Below, piece after piece: positions 24,696-36,400 of a stretch of 64,000 bases of DNA. Position 1 is the first letter of the stretch; each line of letters opens with the position of its first letter. The DNA comes from Pleodorina starrii (lineage: Eukaryota; Chlorophyta; Chlorophyceae; Chlamydomonadales; Volvocaceae), in NCBI GenBank assembly GCA_030267565.1, contig BRXU01000004.1, forward strand, positions 5,090,501 through 5,154,500, written 5' to 3'. The position numbers and the translations under genes were made by a program. A model generated the notes under the pieces. It saw nothing but the letters and a program-made list of their open reading frames with translations. It did no database searches and was not told the DNA's origin.

Positions 24696-26391
24696 TCAGT
24701 TGAGGCTGGGCATCTGCGAAGAGCGGCGGAAGGGTGCAGGGTGGTGAGCGGCGGAACGGCACGCGGCCCGCGGGCGCCAAACGCGGCGAGAGGTGCATGA
24801 GCAATAGACCGTCGAGGACGTCGAGGACGGCGCGTGCGCGACTTCGATAAAGCGCAGGGAAGGAGGTCGACCACGTGGCGACCCGTGTGCGGGGTCCGTT
24901 CCTTTCGAGACCGCTTGGCAATGCCAGGCGCTCCGCTCCCATTCGACATCCGGACCACGGGTCACTACAGCCAGCGCCCCCACGCCGCAACGTCCTCTGC
25001 TTCGGGCTGTAGCCCGCCGGGCCGTACCGCCCCGCCCCGCCAGGCTCCCTCGGCGGGCCATCCCGCACCCAGCCAACCGGGCAGCCGCTGAGCGCCCCCC
25101 TAGCCCCCTCCACCCACCTTCCAGAGCCCGTCGTTCAGGTGGTGCATGTTGTCCACCCCGATGCCCTTGTTGATTGCCCGGATGTCCGCAGTGGACATCT
25201 TGAGCACACCCACCGCCATCGCGTTCTCCTTGTCGAAGGCGTAGATGGCGACCGGCGCGCCCACGTCACCCTGGCCGCCAGGAAGGAAAAGCAGCAGATG
25301 CGGAAGGAACCGCAGCGAAGGAACCGAGGTCGTCGGGGCACGGCAAGCAAGTCTCAGACCGCCAGTAAACAGCGAGACATCAATGGTCGAGCTTTAAGTG
25401 GTGGCGGTGGTGGCGGTGGTGGTGGTGGGGTGTGTCGGGTTAAGTCTCCGCTGAGGACCGAGCCCCCAGTGCTGTGGGCGCGGCCATCAGCCGCGTCCCT
25501 CCCTCGACCGACCCACCCACCGCACCTCATCGTGGATCGTCGCGTCCGGGTGCGTCAAGCCCGGACACATGATGTTGGCACCGCTGAGCACGAACTTGAT
25601 GGCGCCCTTGTCGGTGCGCAGCCGCTTCATCATGTCGGGGTACTGGTGCAGCACCCGCAGTGTGGGTAGCCAGGGCCCGTCGCGCTCCTGGAAGAAGAGG
25701 ATGGTGCCGTTCATCACGCACAGCTGCACGTGGCCGCTGGGGAGGGGGGGGGTGCCGGGGCGCGGGGGCGGGTGCAGGCGGAGGGTGCGGAGGGCGCGGG
25801 AGGGATGAGGGGGAGCGGGGTTGGGTTCCGTGATCAGGGAGGTAAGAAAGGAGATACCGAAGAAGATAGCGAAGGAACGGAGATAGGGAGGGTGTTATGC
25901 GGTTGGGTGAGCAAAGGAGGAGGAGGGGAATAAGTGGCGAGAGTGTGTTCAGCCGGTATCCAAGGCACGGTCAATAGGCAGGACTGTCCCAGGGCCACGT
26001 GATACAGACGGGGCAGGGGAAGGGGGCGGGAGGGCCTGCAGGGCCAGTCGTGGGCGGTCCCGCCCATATTTCCCCGGATCCACTCACCATTTCCCCAGAT
26101 AAACGGACTCCTTCTTGGGTATGAGCGTTTCGATCACGTCTGTTTGCTCCAAGTAAGGGTAGGTCTCGCAGATGGCGGCTGTTTTCCAAACAATGCGGCA
26201 AGATGAGACTTTAGCACTTGGTCTGATGAAGGTACACAGCCTTTGCAGCCAACAGCTTTGTCTCCCGGCTGAGCTGCACAAGGATCTTGTTTTCGAGGAT
26301 ACCGCATACCTCGTATGCCTCTCGCCACTGACGATTTGACTTGGCTAAGGTTAGAAACATCCTCTTTACTAAACTTTTTGAAGAGCGCCAT
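24696..26391 (-). CDS. MCTS1: MCTS1 translation re-initiation factor (PUA domain)
   Basis: Homologue of MCTS1 (Tma20), which with DENR binds the 40S subunit and promotes re-initiation and post-termination recycling. Five exons: 26310-26391, 26088-26178, 25526-25736, 25118-25270 and 24696-24713, giving 184 residues; the human protein has 181. The start MALFKKF matches the family MFKKF, so the TTG-initiated longer frame is discarded. Landmarks: LIPKKESVYLGKC, FFQERDGPWLPTLRVLHQYP, GAIKFVLSGANIMCPGLT (entering the PUA domain) and NKGIGVDNMHHLNDGLWK. The last exon is only 18 nt: after the acceptor it reads Met-Pro-Ser-Leu-Asn-stop, equivalent to the short MEKL or MKTYK endings of plant and human proteins. 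If that exon were skipped, read-through would give VGGGG-stop at 25100. Divergent from the RsmB-like gene. Confidence 0.95.
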
Positions 26392-26623
26392 CTTACGCAC
26401 TAGTTTGTCGAAATTTAGCACGTCCTGTTTTCAAGCCTGTTGGATAGGTCCGACGTAAATTCTACACTTGGCCGCCCGACGAATATTAAAAACTGGTGCT
26501 TCGGCAAGAGTTGTGCGAGCCATTGTGGAAACAAGTACTTCCGGTAGTTGGAAACTAACGGTCGATCGACGCATTACTGTTCGTGAAGACCTCTCCGCAT
26601 TCACTCACGCTGTGGTCAGAAAC
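26392..26623. promoter_or_regulatory. Compact bidirectional promoter between MCTS1 (-) and RsmB-like gene (+)
   Basis: Only 232 bp separate the two start codons, so the core promoters must overlap or abut. The segment is AT-rich for this genome (for example GAATATTAAAAACTGG near 26479). Both genes serve ribosome function, so shared control is plausible but not shown. Confidence 0.6.
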
Positions 26624-29600
26624 ATGAAGACGCTTCTTTTGAAATGCCCGCCGGAACCACCGGGTCGGTTAGGAGTGGCGGCGCAAGTGCCCCGACCCAG
26701 GATTTTAGTCAGCCGCGACGTCATACCCGCTGCCCAGAGCGATGATGGCTCGTTTAGCCAGAGGGTTCTAAGGCCACGTACTGCTCAAAAGGCACCTGCC
26801 CCGGCCCCGCCCGTGGAGGAGAACCCTCCACCGCCCAAACAAGGCGCAAGGAGCGACGGCGAGCCCGGTAGCCGCGACTATGTCCGCAGAACCGATTCCG
26901 TAAGAGGCGAAAGAATTCGTGAGCCTCGCGATGGCGGCTATGACAACGCCCGCGACCGCGGTCGCGACCGTGGCGGGGCGCGGGATTGGGACGACGGGCC
27001 TCGCAGGGACCGCGATCGCGGCGGCGGCAACCGAGGCCGTGACCGTCAACCACTCGACGCCAACGGCCGCAGACAACGGACGCTGTATGACGGACGGCAA
27101 AGGTGCGTGACCCGCGCCAACCGAGCCACCGACGGCGCTTGGAAACGCAGGAGCTCTTGAGACGGCGGTGGCGGCGGCGGACCGCTGGGGGCTGGGCTGT
27201 GACTGGAATATGAATCCTGGACAGGGCAGGACAGGGCAGCGGCTGATGAGTCATGACCAACCCCAATGGAGTACTGCTCCGGCCTCCGTCAGCAGTCGTG
27301 GCGGACTGCGAGCGGGTGCAGTGGAGGGCGGCACTGCCGCCTTCGGCCCCCGAGAGGCTGCTGTCTCATGGCTCCATAAGTGCAGCCCTGAGTTGCGGCC
27401 AATGCAGCTCCCGTGCAGCCCCCGTGCAGCCGCAGCCTGTGCTTCATCGTCCTGCGGCCGGCAATGGGGCCAGCGACCCCACCGACCCATGGTTCAGTGA
27501 CCTTCAGTCCCACACTCACAGCTCCAAATCCAGCCAGTAGTGCCAACCAGCAGGCCGCCGGCCAACACGCCCGCCTGCCTGTTTCCCGAGCTGGTCGTGT
27601 TGCCTTTCGTCATGTGAAGTGAAGTGAAGGCGTCTTCCATGTGCCAAAACCCCACCGCAGCGCAACGCAGTGCACGGCGCAACCCCACCCGACGCGACCC
27701 CGCCCGCCCGCCCCCAACACCGTCCCCATCCCCCCCCCCTTCTGCCTGCAGCCGAGAGCCCCCCCCGCCGCCCACCTATTGGGAGCCCCTGCCCGTGGAC
27801 CCCCGGATGGCCCGCTCACCTCGCTACCAGGCCGTGCAGCAGGTACTGATCTCCCGGTAAAGCACCGCAGAAATGGGTAACCCGTCCGTTAGCATTTTTC
27901 CTCCTCTCGCCCCCGCCCCCCTCCTCACTCTTAAAACCCCCCTTCCCACCTCGGATGCAGTTGGTTCGTGTGGAGGAGGAGGGCGCTTACGTGGGCCTAG
28001 TCAACGGCTCCCCCGGCCTGCGACCCGGCCGAGCTGCGCCCGCGGAGGATGACCCCAGCGGCCCTGGAGGCTCGCTGGAGGAGGAGGAGGAGGAGGGAGA
28101 GGGGGAGGGCTCAACTTGGCGGCCGCGCCGGGAGAGCGGCGGGCGGGGTCCCCGGGAGGTGCCCCTGGACCCCAGGTAGGGTGGCTGGCTGGGTTGGGTG
28201 GGTGGATGGGTGGGTGCGTGGGTGGGTGGGTATTTGGGTGCCGTGACCGGGTGATTGGGGGCTGTCAAAGAGCCCCCTTTGTGCGCCCGTTGACGGGGTC
28301 CTGTGCGCAGTACAGACCGTCAGTCGACATGCCGGCCGGCCCCGCCCCGGGTGCCTTGCCCCATCGCCATCCAGTCCCGCCCGTCACCCCCCGGGCTTAG
28401 GAAGGGATGTGCGGCTGGCTGTGCAAGCGTGCATCTGTCCAGACCTGCTGAAGAGTGAGGCTTGCGGCCCTGACGTCGACCGCAACTCCCTCGGGGCTTG
28501 CAGCGCGACACGAAACTATAACCTCGAAAATTCGGCTATTGCCTTTCAGGCCTCACACAGCTGACCCATGAAACACTGCTGGTCAGGTCGGGCCATATGG
28601 TCAGGTCGGGTCATATGGGCAGGTCGGGTCATATGGGCAGGTCGGGTCATAGGGTCAGGTCAGGTCATATGGTCAGGTCAGGTCATATGGTCAGGTCAGG
28701 TCATATGGTCAGGACGGGTCATATGGTCAGGTCAGGTCATATGGTCAGGTCAGGTCATATGGTCAGGTCAGGTCATATGGTCAGGTCAGGTCATATGGTC
28801 GGGTCAGGTCATATGGTCAGGTCAGGTCATATGGTCAGGTCAGGTCATATGGTCAGGTCAGGTCATATGGTCAGGTCAGGTCATATGGTCAGGACGGGTC
28901 ATATGGTCAGGTCAGGTCATATGGTCAGGTCAGGTCATATGGTCAGGTCAGGTCATATGGTCGGTTCAGGTCATATGGTCAGGTCAGGTCATATGGTCAG
29001 GTCAGGTCATATGGTCAGGACGGGTCATATGGTCAGGTCAGGTCATATGGTCAGGTCGGGTCAGAAGGTCAGGTCAGGTCATATGGTCAGGTCAGGTCAT
29101 ATGGTCAGGTCAGGTCATATGGTCAGGTCAGGTCATATGGTCAGGTCAGGTCATATGGTCAGGTCAGGTCATATGGTCAGGTCAGGTCATATGGTCAGGA
29201 CGGGTCAGAAGGTCAGGACGGGTCATATGGTCAGGTCGGGTCATATGGTCAGGTCATATGGTCAGGTCGGACCATATTGCCAGGTCAGGTCATACCGGTA
29301 TGGTCAGGTCGGGTCAGATGGTCAGGTCGGGTCAGATGGTCAGGTCGGGTCAGATGGTCAGGTCAGCTCATATGGTCAGGTCAGGTCATATGGTCAGGTC
29401 AGGTCAGGTCAGATGGAGATATGGTCAGAGGTCATATGGTCAGGTCGGACCATACTGTCAGGTCAGGTCATATGGTCAGGTTGGTTCAGAGCAAGGCGAA
29501 ACTCGGACCTTGACAATTCGGCTATTGCCCGTCAGGCCTCGCACAGCTGACCCATGGGACACTGCTGGTGCCTGACACTGGCCGGACCGACCATCACAGA

Positions 29601-31082
29601 TCAGCACCAAATTTTGCCGAATCTATAGAAATACAAGCTCAAAACTACTGCCAAAAGCGCGACGCGAAACTCCAAACTCGGACCTGGAAAACTCGGGTCA
29701 CGAAAGCCGATGTCAAGTCAGTCAAACCCTGGAAGAGGCCGCCCCGAGTTCTGTGGCCCGTGGACGCGATTGCTGAGTGACCCGTGGTTCGCTCTCTTTG
29801 GTGATGACGCACCCACACACACTTGCACTTGCACACACGCCGGCCCCTCCCCACGCACTTCCCCCTTCAAAATCCCTTCTCCCCACGAGTCGCCTCCTTC
29901 GCTGTCCCTTCACTGCGCACTCTGCTTCTACGGTATATATGTTACCCCGCGGGGGCTGCAGGGACCAGCGGCTGATCAAGGAGCTGGTGGCGGGGGTCAC
30001 CCGGCTGCGGCGCCGCCTCGACTACATCGTGTCCAATCTGTCGCAGCAGACACCCGCCGAGATGGAGTCGGAGCTGCGGCAGGTGCGCTCGCGTGTGTGT
30101 ATGTGTGTGCCGCTTGCCTTTCCTTGACCCTGTCCCTTTTCCCCCCTCCCTCGGGAGGGGGGAAGAAAGGGACAGGGTCTCGGGACGGAGCATATCACTC
30201 CCTGGACCCCCCTCCCTCCCTCGTTCCCTCTCCCTCTCTTTCCCTTTCTCTGCGGGCGCGCTGACCTCTAGGTGCTGCGGCTGGGTGTGTTTGAGCTGAC
30301 GGAAAGGCGGCTGGCGCCCCATGCGCTGAATGAGCACGTGCAGCTGGCAAAGGTGGTTTCGGGGCCGGGGGCGGGCTCCTTCGTCAACGGAGTGCTTCGA
30401 TCGGCGGCGCGGCGCCTGGAGGCGGGCACACTTCCCACGCCAGAGGTACGACACGAGACTCCGTGTACGTCATGTCGTACAGTGCGCAACGGGCCGCGCA
30501 GTGCACCGTGTCACACATCGGGGCGGCTTGGTTTGGCAGTGGAGGGGGAGGGCCGCCCATCGGGGCCGGTGCAGCAGGCACGCTTCGGCTGCGGATGCGG
30601 GATGCAGATGCGGTTGCTTGCACGTGGCCGGAAGTGGTCTCCTGGAATGCCCCATCATGGTCGACGAATCGCGCAGTTTCTCTCCACCTCTCCACCTCCT
30701 CTCCGGCATCGTGCCTTCTACGCCTCCCTCTCCTCCATTCCCCCCTCCCTCGTCCGCAGTGACTCATTTTTATATAAAGGAGCATATCACTCCCTGACCC
30801 CCTCCCTCCCTTCCCTCCTCGCTTGCGCAGTCCCGGGCGTCCGCCGACGCCGGCGGCGACGGCGCCAAGGCGGCGGGCGGCAGCAGCTCGGCTCGCGACG
30901 CGCTGCGGAAGCTGGCGCTGCAGCACTCGCACCCCAACTGGATGGTGTCTCGCTGGCTGGAGCGATTCGGCCGCGAGGGCGCTGAGGCACTGCTGCGGAG
31001 GAATAACGAGCCGCCCGTGTACACGGTGCGAATCAACACGATGATGCAGACACCGCTGACGCCGGGGGCTGGATCCTCGTCC

Positions 31083-31115
<33 letters not shown>

Positions 31116-33477
31116 TCCTCGCATTCGGATGAGCTGCTGGAACGGCTGACGGCGGCGGGTGTGGTGGCGGAGCCGTCGCCGCTGCTGCCCGGGGAGTTCA
31201 TCCGGATACGCTCCGGGCTGCAGAAGCTACTGGCCGAGGTACGACATGCGATACGCGGCATGCACGGCAGGCTGCCGTACACTTGACGTGTGTGCGGGAT
31301 GGCGGTGACGGTTCCGGGGGCCGGAGACGGGTTGTGACGGGTGGTTGGGCATGCTGGCTGCGATGCTGGCGATGGCGATGGCGATGGCTAGGATGATGAT
31401 GTCGCGCGGCCGGCGGAGTTGGAACTTGGAAGTGATAAACAAACTCGTCGTTTCAACGTCCTTTTGCCACGTGCCGAGGACGCATCCCGGTGCCTCCTGC
31501 CCGCCTGGTCACCCTGATCTGACAGTCTGGTGCACGAAGGGCCACCTTGCCCCACCGCTGGTTCTACCGGTACCTTCCCTTACCCCCACTAACGGGTCCG
31601 TTCGCTAACGCCGTCTCTGTTCCTGCGCTACGTTACCGGTATCTTCTCTTTTTACCCCCTAACGAGGGTCGGTTCTGGAGCCCCCTGCCGTACCACCTAC
31701 AGCGTGAAGGCAACCCAGGGCGGCCCTGCTCGTCCCAACATCGCCCGCCCCACATGCTGCCCGCATACTGCCTCGGCCGCAGGGTTTCGTGTCCGACGGT
31801 TCGTTGTTCGTACAGGACGAGTCCGCGGGCCTGGTGGTGTCGCTGCTGGACCCGCAGCCGGGGGAGCGGCTGTTGGACTGCTGCGCGGCGCCGGGAGGTG
31901 GGTGGGTTGCTGGGTTGCTGGGTTTCGGGGCTCGTGAGGCGCACGCGCATCTCCCCGCCGCCCCCAAAAGCACAAACCCACCCACCCTCGCTCCCCCACC
32001 GTCCCGCCTCCCTTCCCTTCCCTTCCCTCGCTCCCTGGGGCCCCTCCGTGTGCCTCTCGTACGGCACACGTGTGCTCCAGGCAAGACCCTCTTCGCGGCG
32101 GCGCGCATGCGCGGCCGCGGCAGCATCACCGCACTCGACGTGTCGGCGCCGCGGCTAGGGGCGCTCCGCCGCGCCGCTGAGCGCGCGGGCGTGGGTGACA
32201 TGGTCACCGCACACGCCGCTGACCTGCGCGTGTGGGCCAGACAGGTGCGCGAGCGGGCGGCGTGGCAGGCGGAGATGGGTCCCCCGGATGGGTCCGCCGC
32301 CACTGCCGCGGCGGCGGCATCGACAGAGCGAGGGGCTTCGCCGGGGGACGACCTGGAGTGGGAGCGCGTCGGAGCCCCCCGGGACAGGGTACGGAAGCCA
32401 GAGGCGCTGCTGTACGACAAGGTCTTGCTGGACGCGCCGTGCACCGGTGCGGGAAACGGGGTGGTGGTGGGCTGGAGTGAGTGTTGGGGCGTAGGGCGGG
32501 ATGAGCGGGCGGGGGTACGGCAGGGCGGGCGGGTTTTGGGGGGGCCATTGCCACCGGGCGGGCATGTGTGTGTGCGTGTGTCGGCTGGCATGCGGGTCCC
32601 CGACAGAAATGCCCCTACCGGTATCTCCCCTTCCTCGACACCCCGTCGCTCCATCGCCGGAGGTTTCATGTCTACCGCCGCCCTCCCCCGCTGCCGCCCA
32701 CCGCCCCCTCTTCCTCCCTTCCGTTCCCCCAAGGCACGGGCGTGTTGGCCAAGCGGGCAGATCTGCGGTGGCGCCGCACCCCCGAGCAGCTGCAGGAGCT
32801 GACCGCCCTGCAAGACGAGCTGTTAGACGCGGCGGCAAGCCTGGTCGCACCGGGGGGCGTCATGGTGTACAGCACATGTGAGTCATGATGTCGTACCGCG
32901 CCGTACCGCGAGGCTGTGCCGATACCGCCGAGCGCTCCCCGCCGTCCCCGGGCCAGACTGGGGCTGTGCGGGGCCCCCACCGACTGGGAGGCCCTGCTGC
33001 CCGTACTTTTCCGTACTGCTCGTCACCCCTCCCGTCACCCCACACTGACACGGTATACAGCCCGGATCCAGTCCCGCCCCCCCCCCCTTAGGGCTGCATG
33101 CGAGTTGTTATCGACGGAAACCATCAAGTTGGGCTTGCCCGTTGCAACCACGCCTCGAGCTGTCGTCTGCTGTGCTGTGCCGTGCTGCGCCCTGGGGGCC
33201 GTGCTGTGCTTCGTTCTTGCTGTGCATGACAGGCAGCATAGAGGAGGAGGAGGACCAGCAGCGGGTGAGGGCCTTCCTGGAGCGCCACCCCGACTTCGAG
33301 CTGGAGTCGGCGACGGGACCACCACAGGCCACGGCGGCTGCCACGAGGGGCGGCCCATCTCCAGGCCGGCCCTGGGTGCCGCCGGCGGTGGTCAGCCCGG
33401 AGGGTTTCGTCGCCACGCTGCCGCACGTGCACGACACGGACGGCGCATTTGCGGCGCGCCTGCGACGGCGGCGGTAG
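26624..33477 (+). CDS. NusB-RsmB type rRNA m5C methyltransferase
   Basis: SAM-dependent cytosine-5 rRNA methyltransferase of the RsmB/NOL1-NOP2-Sun family; plant relatives with a NusB domain are thought to be plastid proteins. Ten exons: 26624-27102, 27752-27842, 27961-28175, 29962-30082, 30272-30445, 30831-31238, 31783-31897, 32081-32446, 32734-32877 and 33233-33477, 785 residues in all. An N-terminal extension of about 260 residues contains an Arg-Asp/Arg-Gly tract. A NusB-like helical domain follows (from LIKELVAGVTRLRRRLDYIV). The catalytic domain has SAM motif CCAAPGGKT (529-537), motif IV DAPC with Cys655 and motif VI YSTC with catalytic-type Cys705, and the RsmB-like ending LPHVHDTDGAFAARLRR. 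DAPC and YSTC are each completed across splice junctions with correct phase. Substrate is inferred to be organelle small-subunit rRNA. The third intron carries a satellite array. Confidence 0.92.
28508..28582 (+). repeat. Left flanking direct repeat of the satellite
   Basis: About 75 bp, including ATTCGGCTATTGCC and ACAGCTGACCCATG, repeated in the same orientation at 29495-29570 with only scattered mismatches. The satellite fills the space between the two copies. Confidence 0.85.
28581..29488. repeat. 18-bp satellite array inside an RsmB-like intron
   Basis: About 50 tandem copies of an 18-bp unit, CATATGGTCAGGTCAGGT, in intron 28176-29961. The unit is itself built from the 5-mer GGTCA (GGTCA-TAT-GGTCA-GGTCA) and carries the palindrome CATATG. 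Common variants are GGACGGGTC and GGTCGGGTC, and the right 200 bp are more degenerate. Because 18 is a multiple of three, the array has open frames (hexapeptides MVRSGH or IWSGQV), but it sits between phase-matched exons of another gene and is not read as coding. Confidence 0.97.
29495..29570 (+). repeat. Right flanking direct repeat of the satellite
   Basis: Partner of 28508-28582. A third, shorter relative of its first part (GCGAAACTCC...CTCGGACCTGGAAAA) lies at about 29661-29690. Confidence 0.85.
30126..30179. repeat. Near-perfect inverted repeat (hairpin) in RsmB-like intron 4
   Basis: The left arm 30126-30150 (GACCCTGTCCCTTTT then a C/T tract) pairs with the right arm 30153-30179, with a 2-nt loop and one small bulge. 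It lies in the 189-nt intron 30083-30271. The transcribed intron would fold into a strong stem of about 25 bp. Confidence 0.85.
31594..31657 (+). repeat. Dispersed intronic repeat, copy A
   Basis: Begins GGGTCCGTTCGCTAACGCCG and runs to CGGTATCTTCTCTTTTTACC, in RsmB-like intron 31239-31782. Similar copies occur at 47356-47407 and, more diverged, at 61813-61860. A CCGGTACCTTCCCTTACCCC segment just upstream resembles its end, suggesting local tandem duplication. Confidence 0.75.
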
Positions 33478-36400
33478 CGGCAGCGGTGGCGGTGGCGCGC
33501 AGGAGAAGGGCGGCGCTCCGCAGCCGCTGCAGCCTTCGTGAACTGTTGGAATGTGTGTCTGTGTGTGGAAACCGCGCGCGTCAGGCGGGTTAAACGCAGC
33601 GCCCAGGCATGGCTTCGTCGCAGGGGCGGTGCGGGGCGGCTGGCGGGTCACTGCTTGGGGGCGTGGTTGCGGTGGTGGTGGCGGTGCGGGGCAGCATTAG
33701 CCGAGCAGGCTGTGGTCGTACGAGCAGGCGGGCCGGGCGCGCGGTGGCCGGGCTGCTCCAGCCACTGGCGGTGCTGGCGGGTCTTGCTGCTGCATGTTGG
33801 TAAAAAAAAGAGGCACCCGCTTTGGGGAGCCGATTACGGTACCCGGATGGCAGGACCCGCAACGAAAGCGGCACGGGCCTCGGCATCCTCAATCCCTTAT
33901 GTCGCGTCGGGATCGCTAAAAGTAGAATTGTAACATACGGTATACACACACATACATACGTGCGCTGCGTGCATTGCACGCATGCGCTCCAGCGATGCGA
34001 TGCGAAGCGACGCGATGGGTGGCTCCGGAACACGCCACCTCGGCGGCTTCGGTCCCACCACCTCACTATTACGACACCAGACGCCACTTGCCGGGAGACG
34101 CGCAACGCAACGCAACTAAAGCACGCCTTTACTGACAGTTGTTACCGGTACCGGCGAGCGAGGCGGGCTGCCCAGACGGCGCAGAAAACGCGCGCTCGTG
34201 TACCCGCAGTGTGCAAATCCCAAAGGATCCATCGGTGGGTGCTGCCGCCCCAATCCATTGCGGCAAAACCCTGGAGACGGGTGCCGTTGCGGTCCACCAT
34301 CCCAACAAAACCAAAACCAAGACACCTTCGGGGACCTCTTCTCCTCCTCGTCCTTCTTCCAGGGTTTAATACGAGATTATTCTTGGTCCTTCGCTCTCAA
34401 ATCGTTTGTTGGGGATCGGTACCGGGGGGAAGGCCGGCCGACCGTGCCAATGCGGGACCGTCCGGAAGGGGACCCGCTCCCGGCCAACCCGTGCTGTGTG
34501 TTGTGCCGCACTCGTGCCTGCGGACAGGCGTTTATTTGTGCCTAGGGCCCCACAGGAGTACCGTTCCGAATGCACAAATGCACAATCCCATGCACACACA
34601 GACATGAACAGTCACAGACACATACCGGTACACACACAACTTCTTTGCTCGCAGGTGGGTCTCGCCGCCGCCATCGCGTTTACTTGCACGCACACAGCAT
34701 TGTGGATTGAGTGAGCGAGCTCTAGAGGCAACGGGGCAGCCAACAACCCCAGCGGGTGATCAGCCGCCGTCAGCACACACCTACACCTCAGCAGCACATC
34801 GCGTCTGCATGTTGCCTCCTGTCTCGCGGGGTTGTGGGTCGGGCATCTGCCGGAGCGTTACCATGTCAAACCCCCCTCCTTGCTTTTGCTCTGTGGCCCA
34901 CGGGAATAAATAACACACACGCATACACACACATACGCCCCTCTCCCTCTCTCTCGCAGGTCACCCAGATGTGCCGAATACCGGTACCGTGTCCACGGCC
35001 AGGGAGGGAACCACCCCTACCCAACGCCACTGCACACTTCCACCACCACTCCCACATCACTCCCACACAGCACAGCCACCACCACCACTACTACGGTGGC
35101 GCTTGTGCTGTCCCTGGTGGTGGTGGTGGGTCACCTGGCGGGACCCCTGAAATAAAACACACAGCCAGTTCCACTGCGGTTCTGCGGCGCCCCTGCCCCT
35201 GCAACTGCAACTGGGCTGCTGGGCTGGCCCTGGCAGCCCAGCTGCCGTCGGACCAACACAGCCGGCAGCAGCAGCAGCAGCCGGCTGCCAAAGCGGCACA
35301 ACCGGCTCTCCGAACACACACTCATGTATGTGTGTGTGTGGCCAGCCGCATGACCCCATCCCATCCCATGTGGCACACACCGACGCTCTGTACGCTTGCG
35401 GTCCCTACCGCGTGCCGCCACACCCTGGTCCAATGACCGTCCCAATCCGCCCGCTCGCCCGTCTATCCATCCGCCTGTACAAACGGTTGTGGCTGTACGT
35501 CCCATCCTACTGGGCCATCACGCCAATATCTTCACCCGGAGGAAGCCACTCGACACGCGCCCCTGCTCCCTTCCTACATACAAACCGGAAACCAGCCACC
35601 AATAAGCGACCGGCCAGAGATGTCCGGTTCAGCGAGGGGTGGCCAGAGCTCCGTCTCCCACCAATGCCCGCCGGGCGGTGGTGGTGGCAGCGGTGGTGGC
35701 AGCGGTGGTGGTGGGTTGTGGTGGTGCTGTCGGGTATGGACAGACCGGTAATGGGGCCCCCGGGGGGCGGGCGACAGCCCCACCTCGTGGCTGTGGGATG
35801 CATCAACAGCCGCCATCTTCACCTCCGCCTCGCCGACTGAGACCCGACAGGTGTGCATTACGGTAGCTCGGTCGCACACTCCTTTTGTACACGGCTTCAC
35901 AGCACGAACTAAACCTTGCCTTGTTTGTGACCTGGCTGGCTGGTCGTTGGGGTTGGGTCTAACACAGGGTTAAAGACGGGCGTGACAGTGTAATACGTTG
36001 GCTCGCGCCGTCCCGGAATTCGCCGCGGTGGGAGGGGGAATTCGCAGCCTCAGCAGGGTAGACCCGAAACGCGAACAAAGCACGCTTCCCCATTTTCCCC
36101 TTTCGCCGCCCTTGCGGCGCCTGTACGGGTTATTTCGCCCCCCGCCAGCACAGGGCAGGAAGGAGCCCTTGCGGCACGTATCCTCGTCCGCCCGCCCGCC
36201 CGGTCGCCCGCTCGCCCGCTCGCTTTTGCCCCCGATAACAACGCGAGAAAGCAGAGCCAGCGTCGCCACCGCAGTGGCCAGCATCACCCCCTTGACACTG
36301 CCACGCTTCCAAGCGCGTCGCCCAGAGCCGCCCCCAGTCCCTCGAAAGCAATCCATCCATCTCACACCCACAAACCCGCAAACCCCAAATTTCTCACACG

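Noticed and set aside
26468..26623. N-terminal extension of the RsmB-like protein starting MAARRILKTG
   Set aside because: That start is TTG, not ATG, and it lies in the AT-rich shared promoter; the first in-frame ATG is 26624.
28581..29488. CRISPR-like array
   Set aside because: Units are directly adjacent 18-mers with no unique spacers and no cas genes; the genome is eukaryotic.
28568..29575. Open frames of 317-335 codons encoding hexapeptide repeats (MVRSGH, IWSGQV)
   Set aside because: They exist only because the satellite unit is 18 bp, a multiple of three; all frames stay open. The array lies inside an intron with matched flanking phases.
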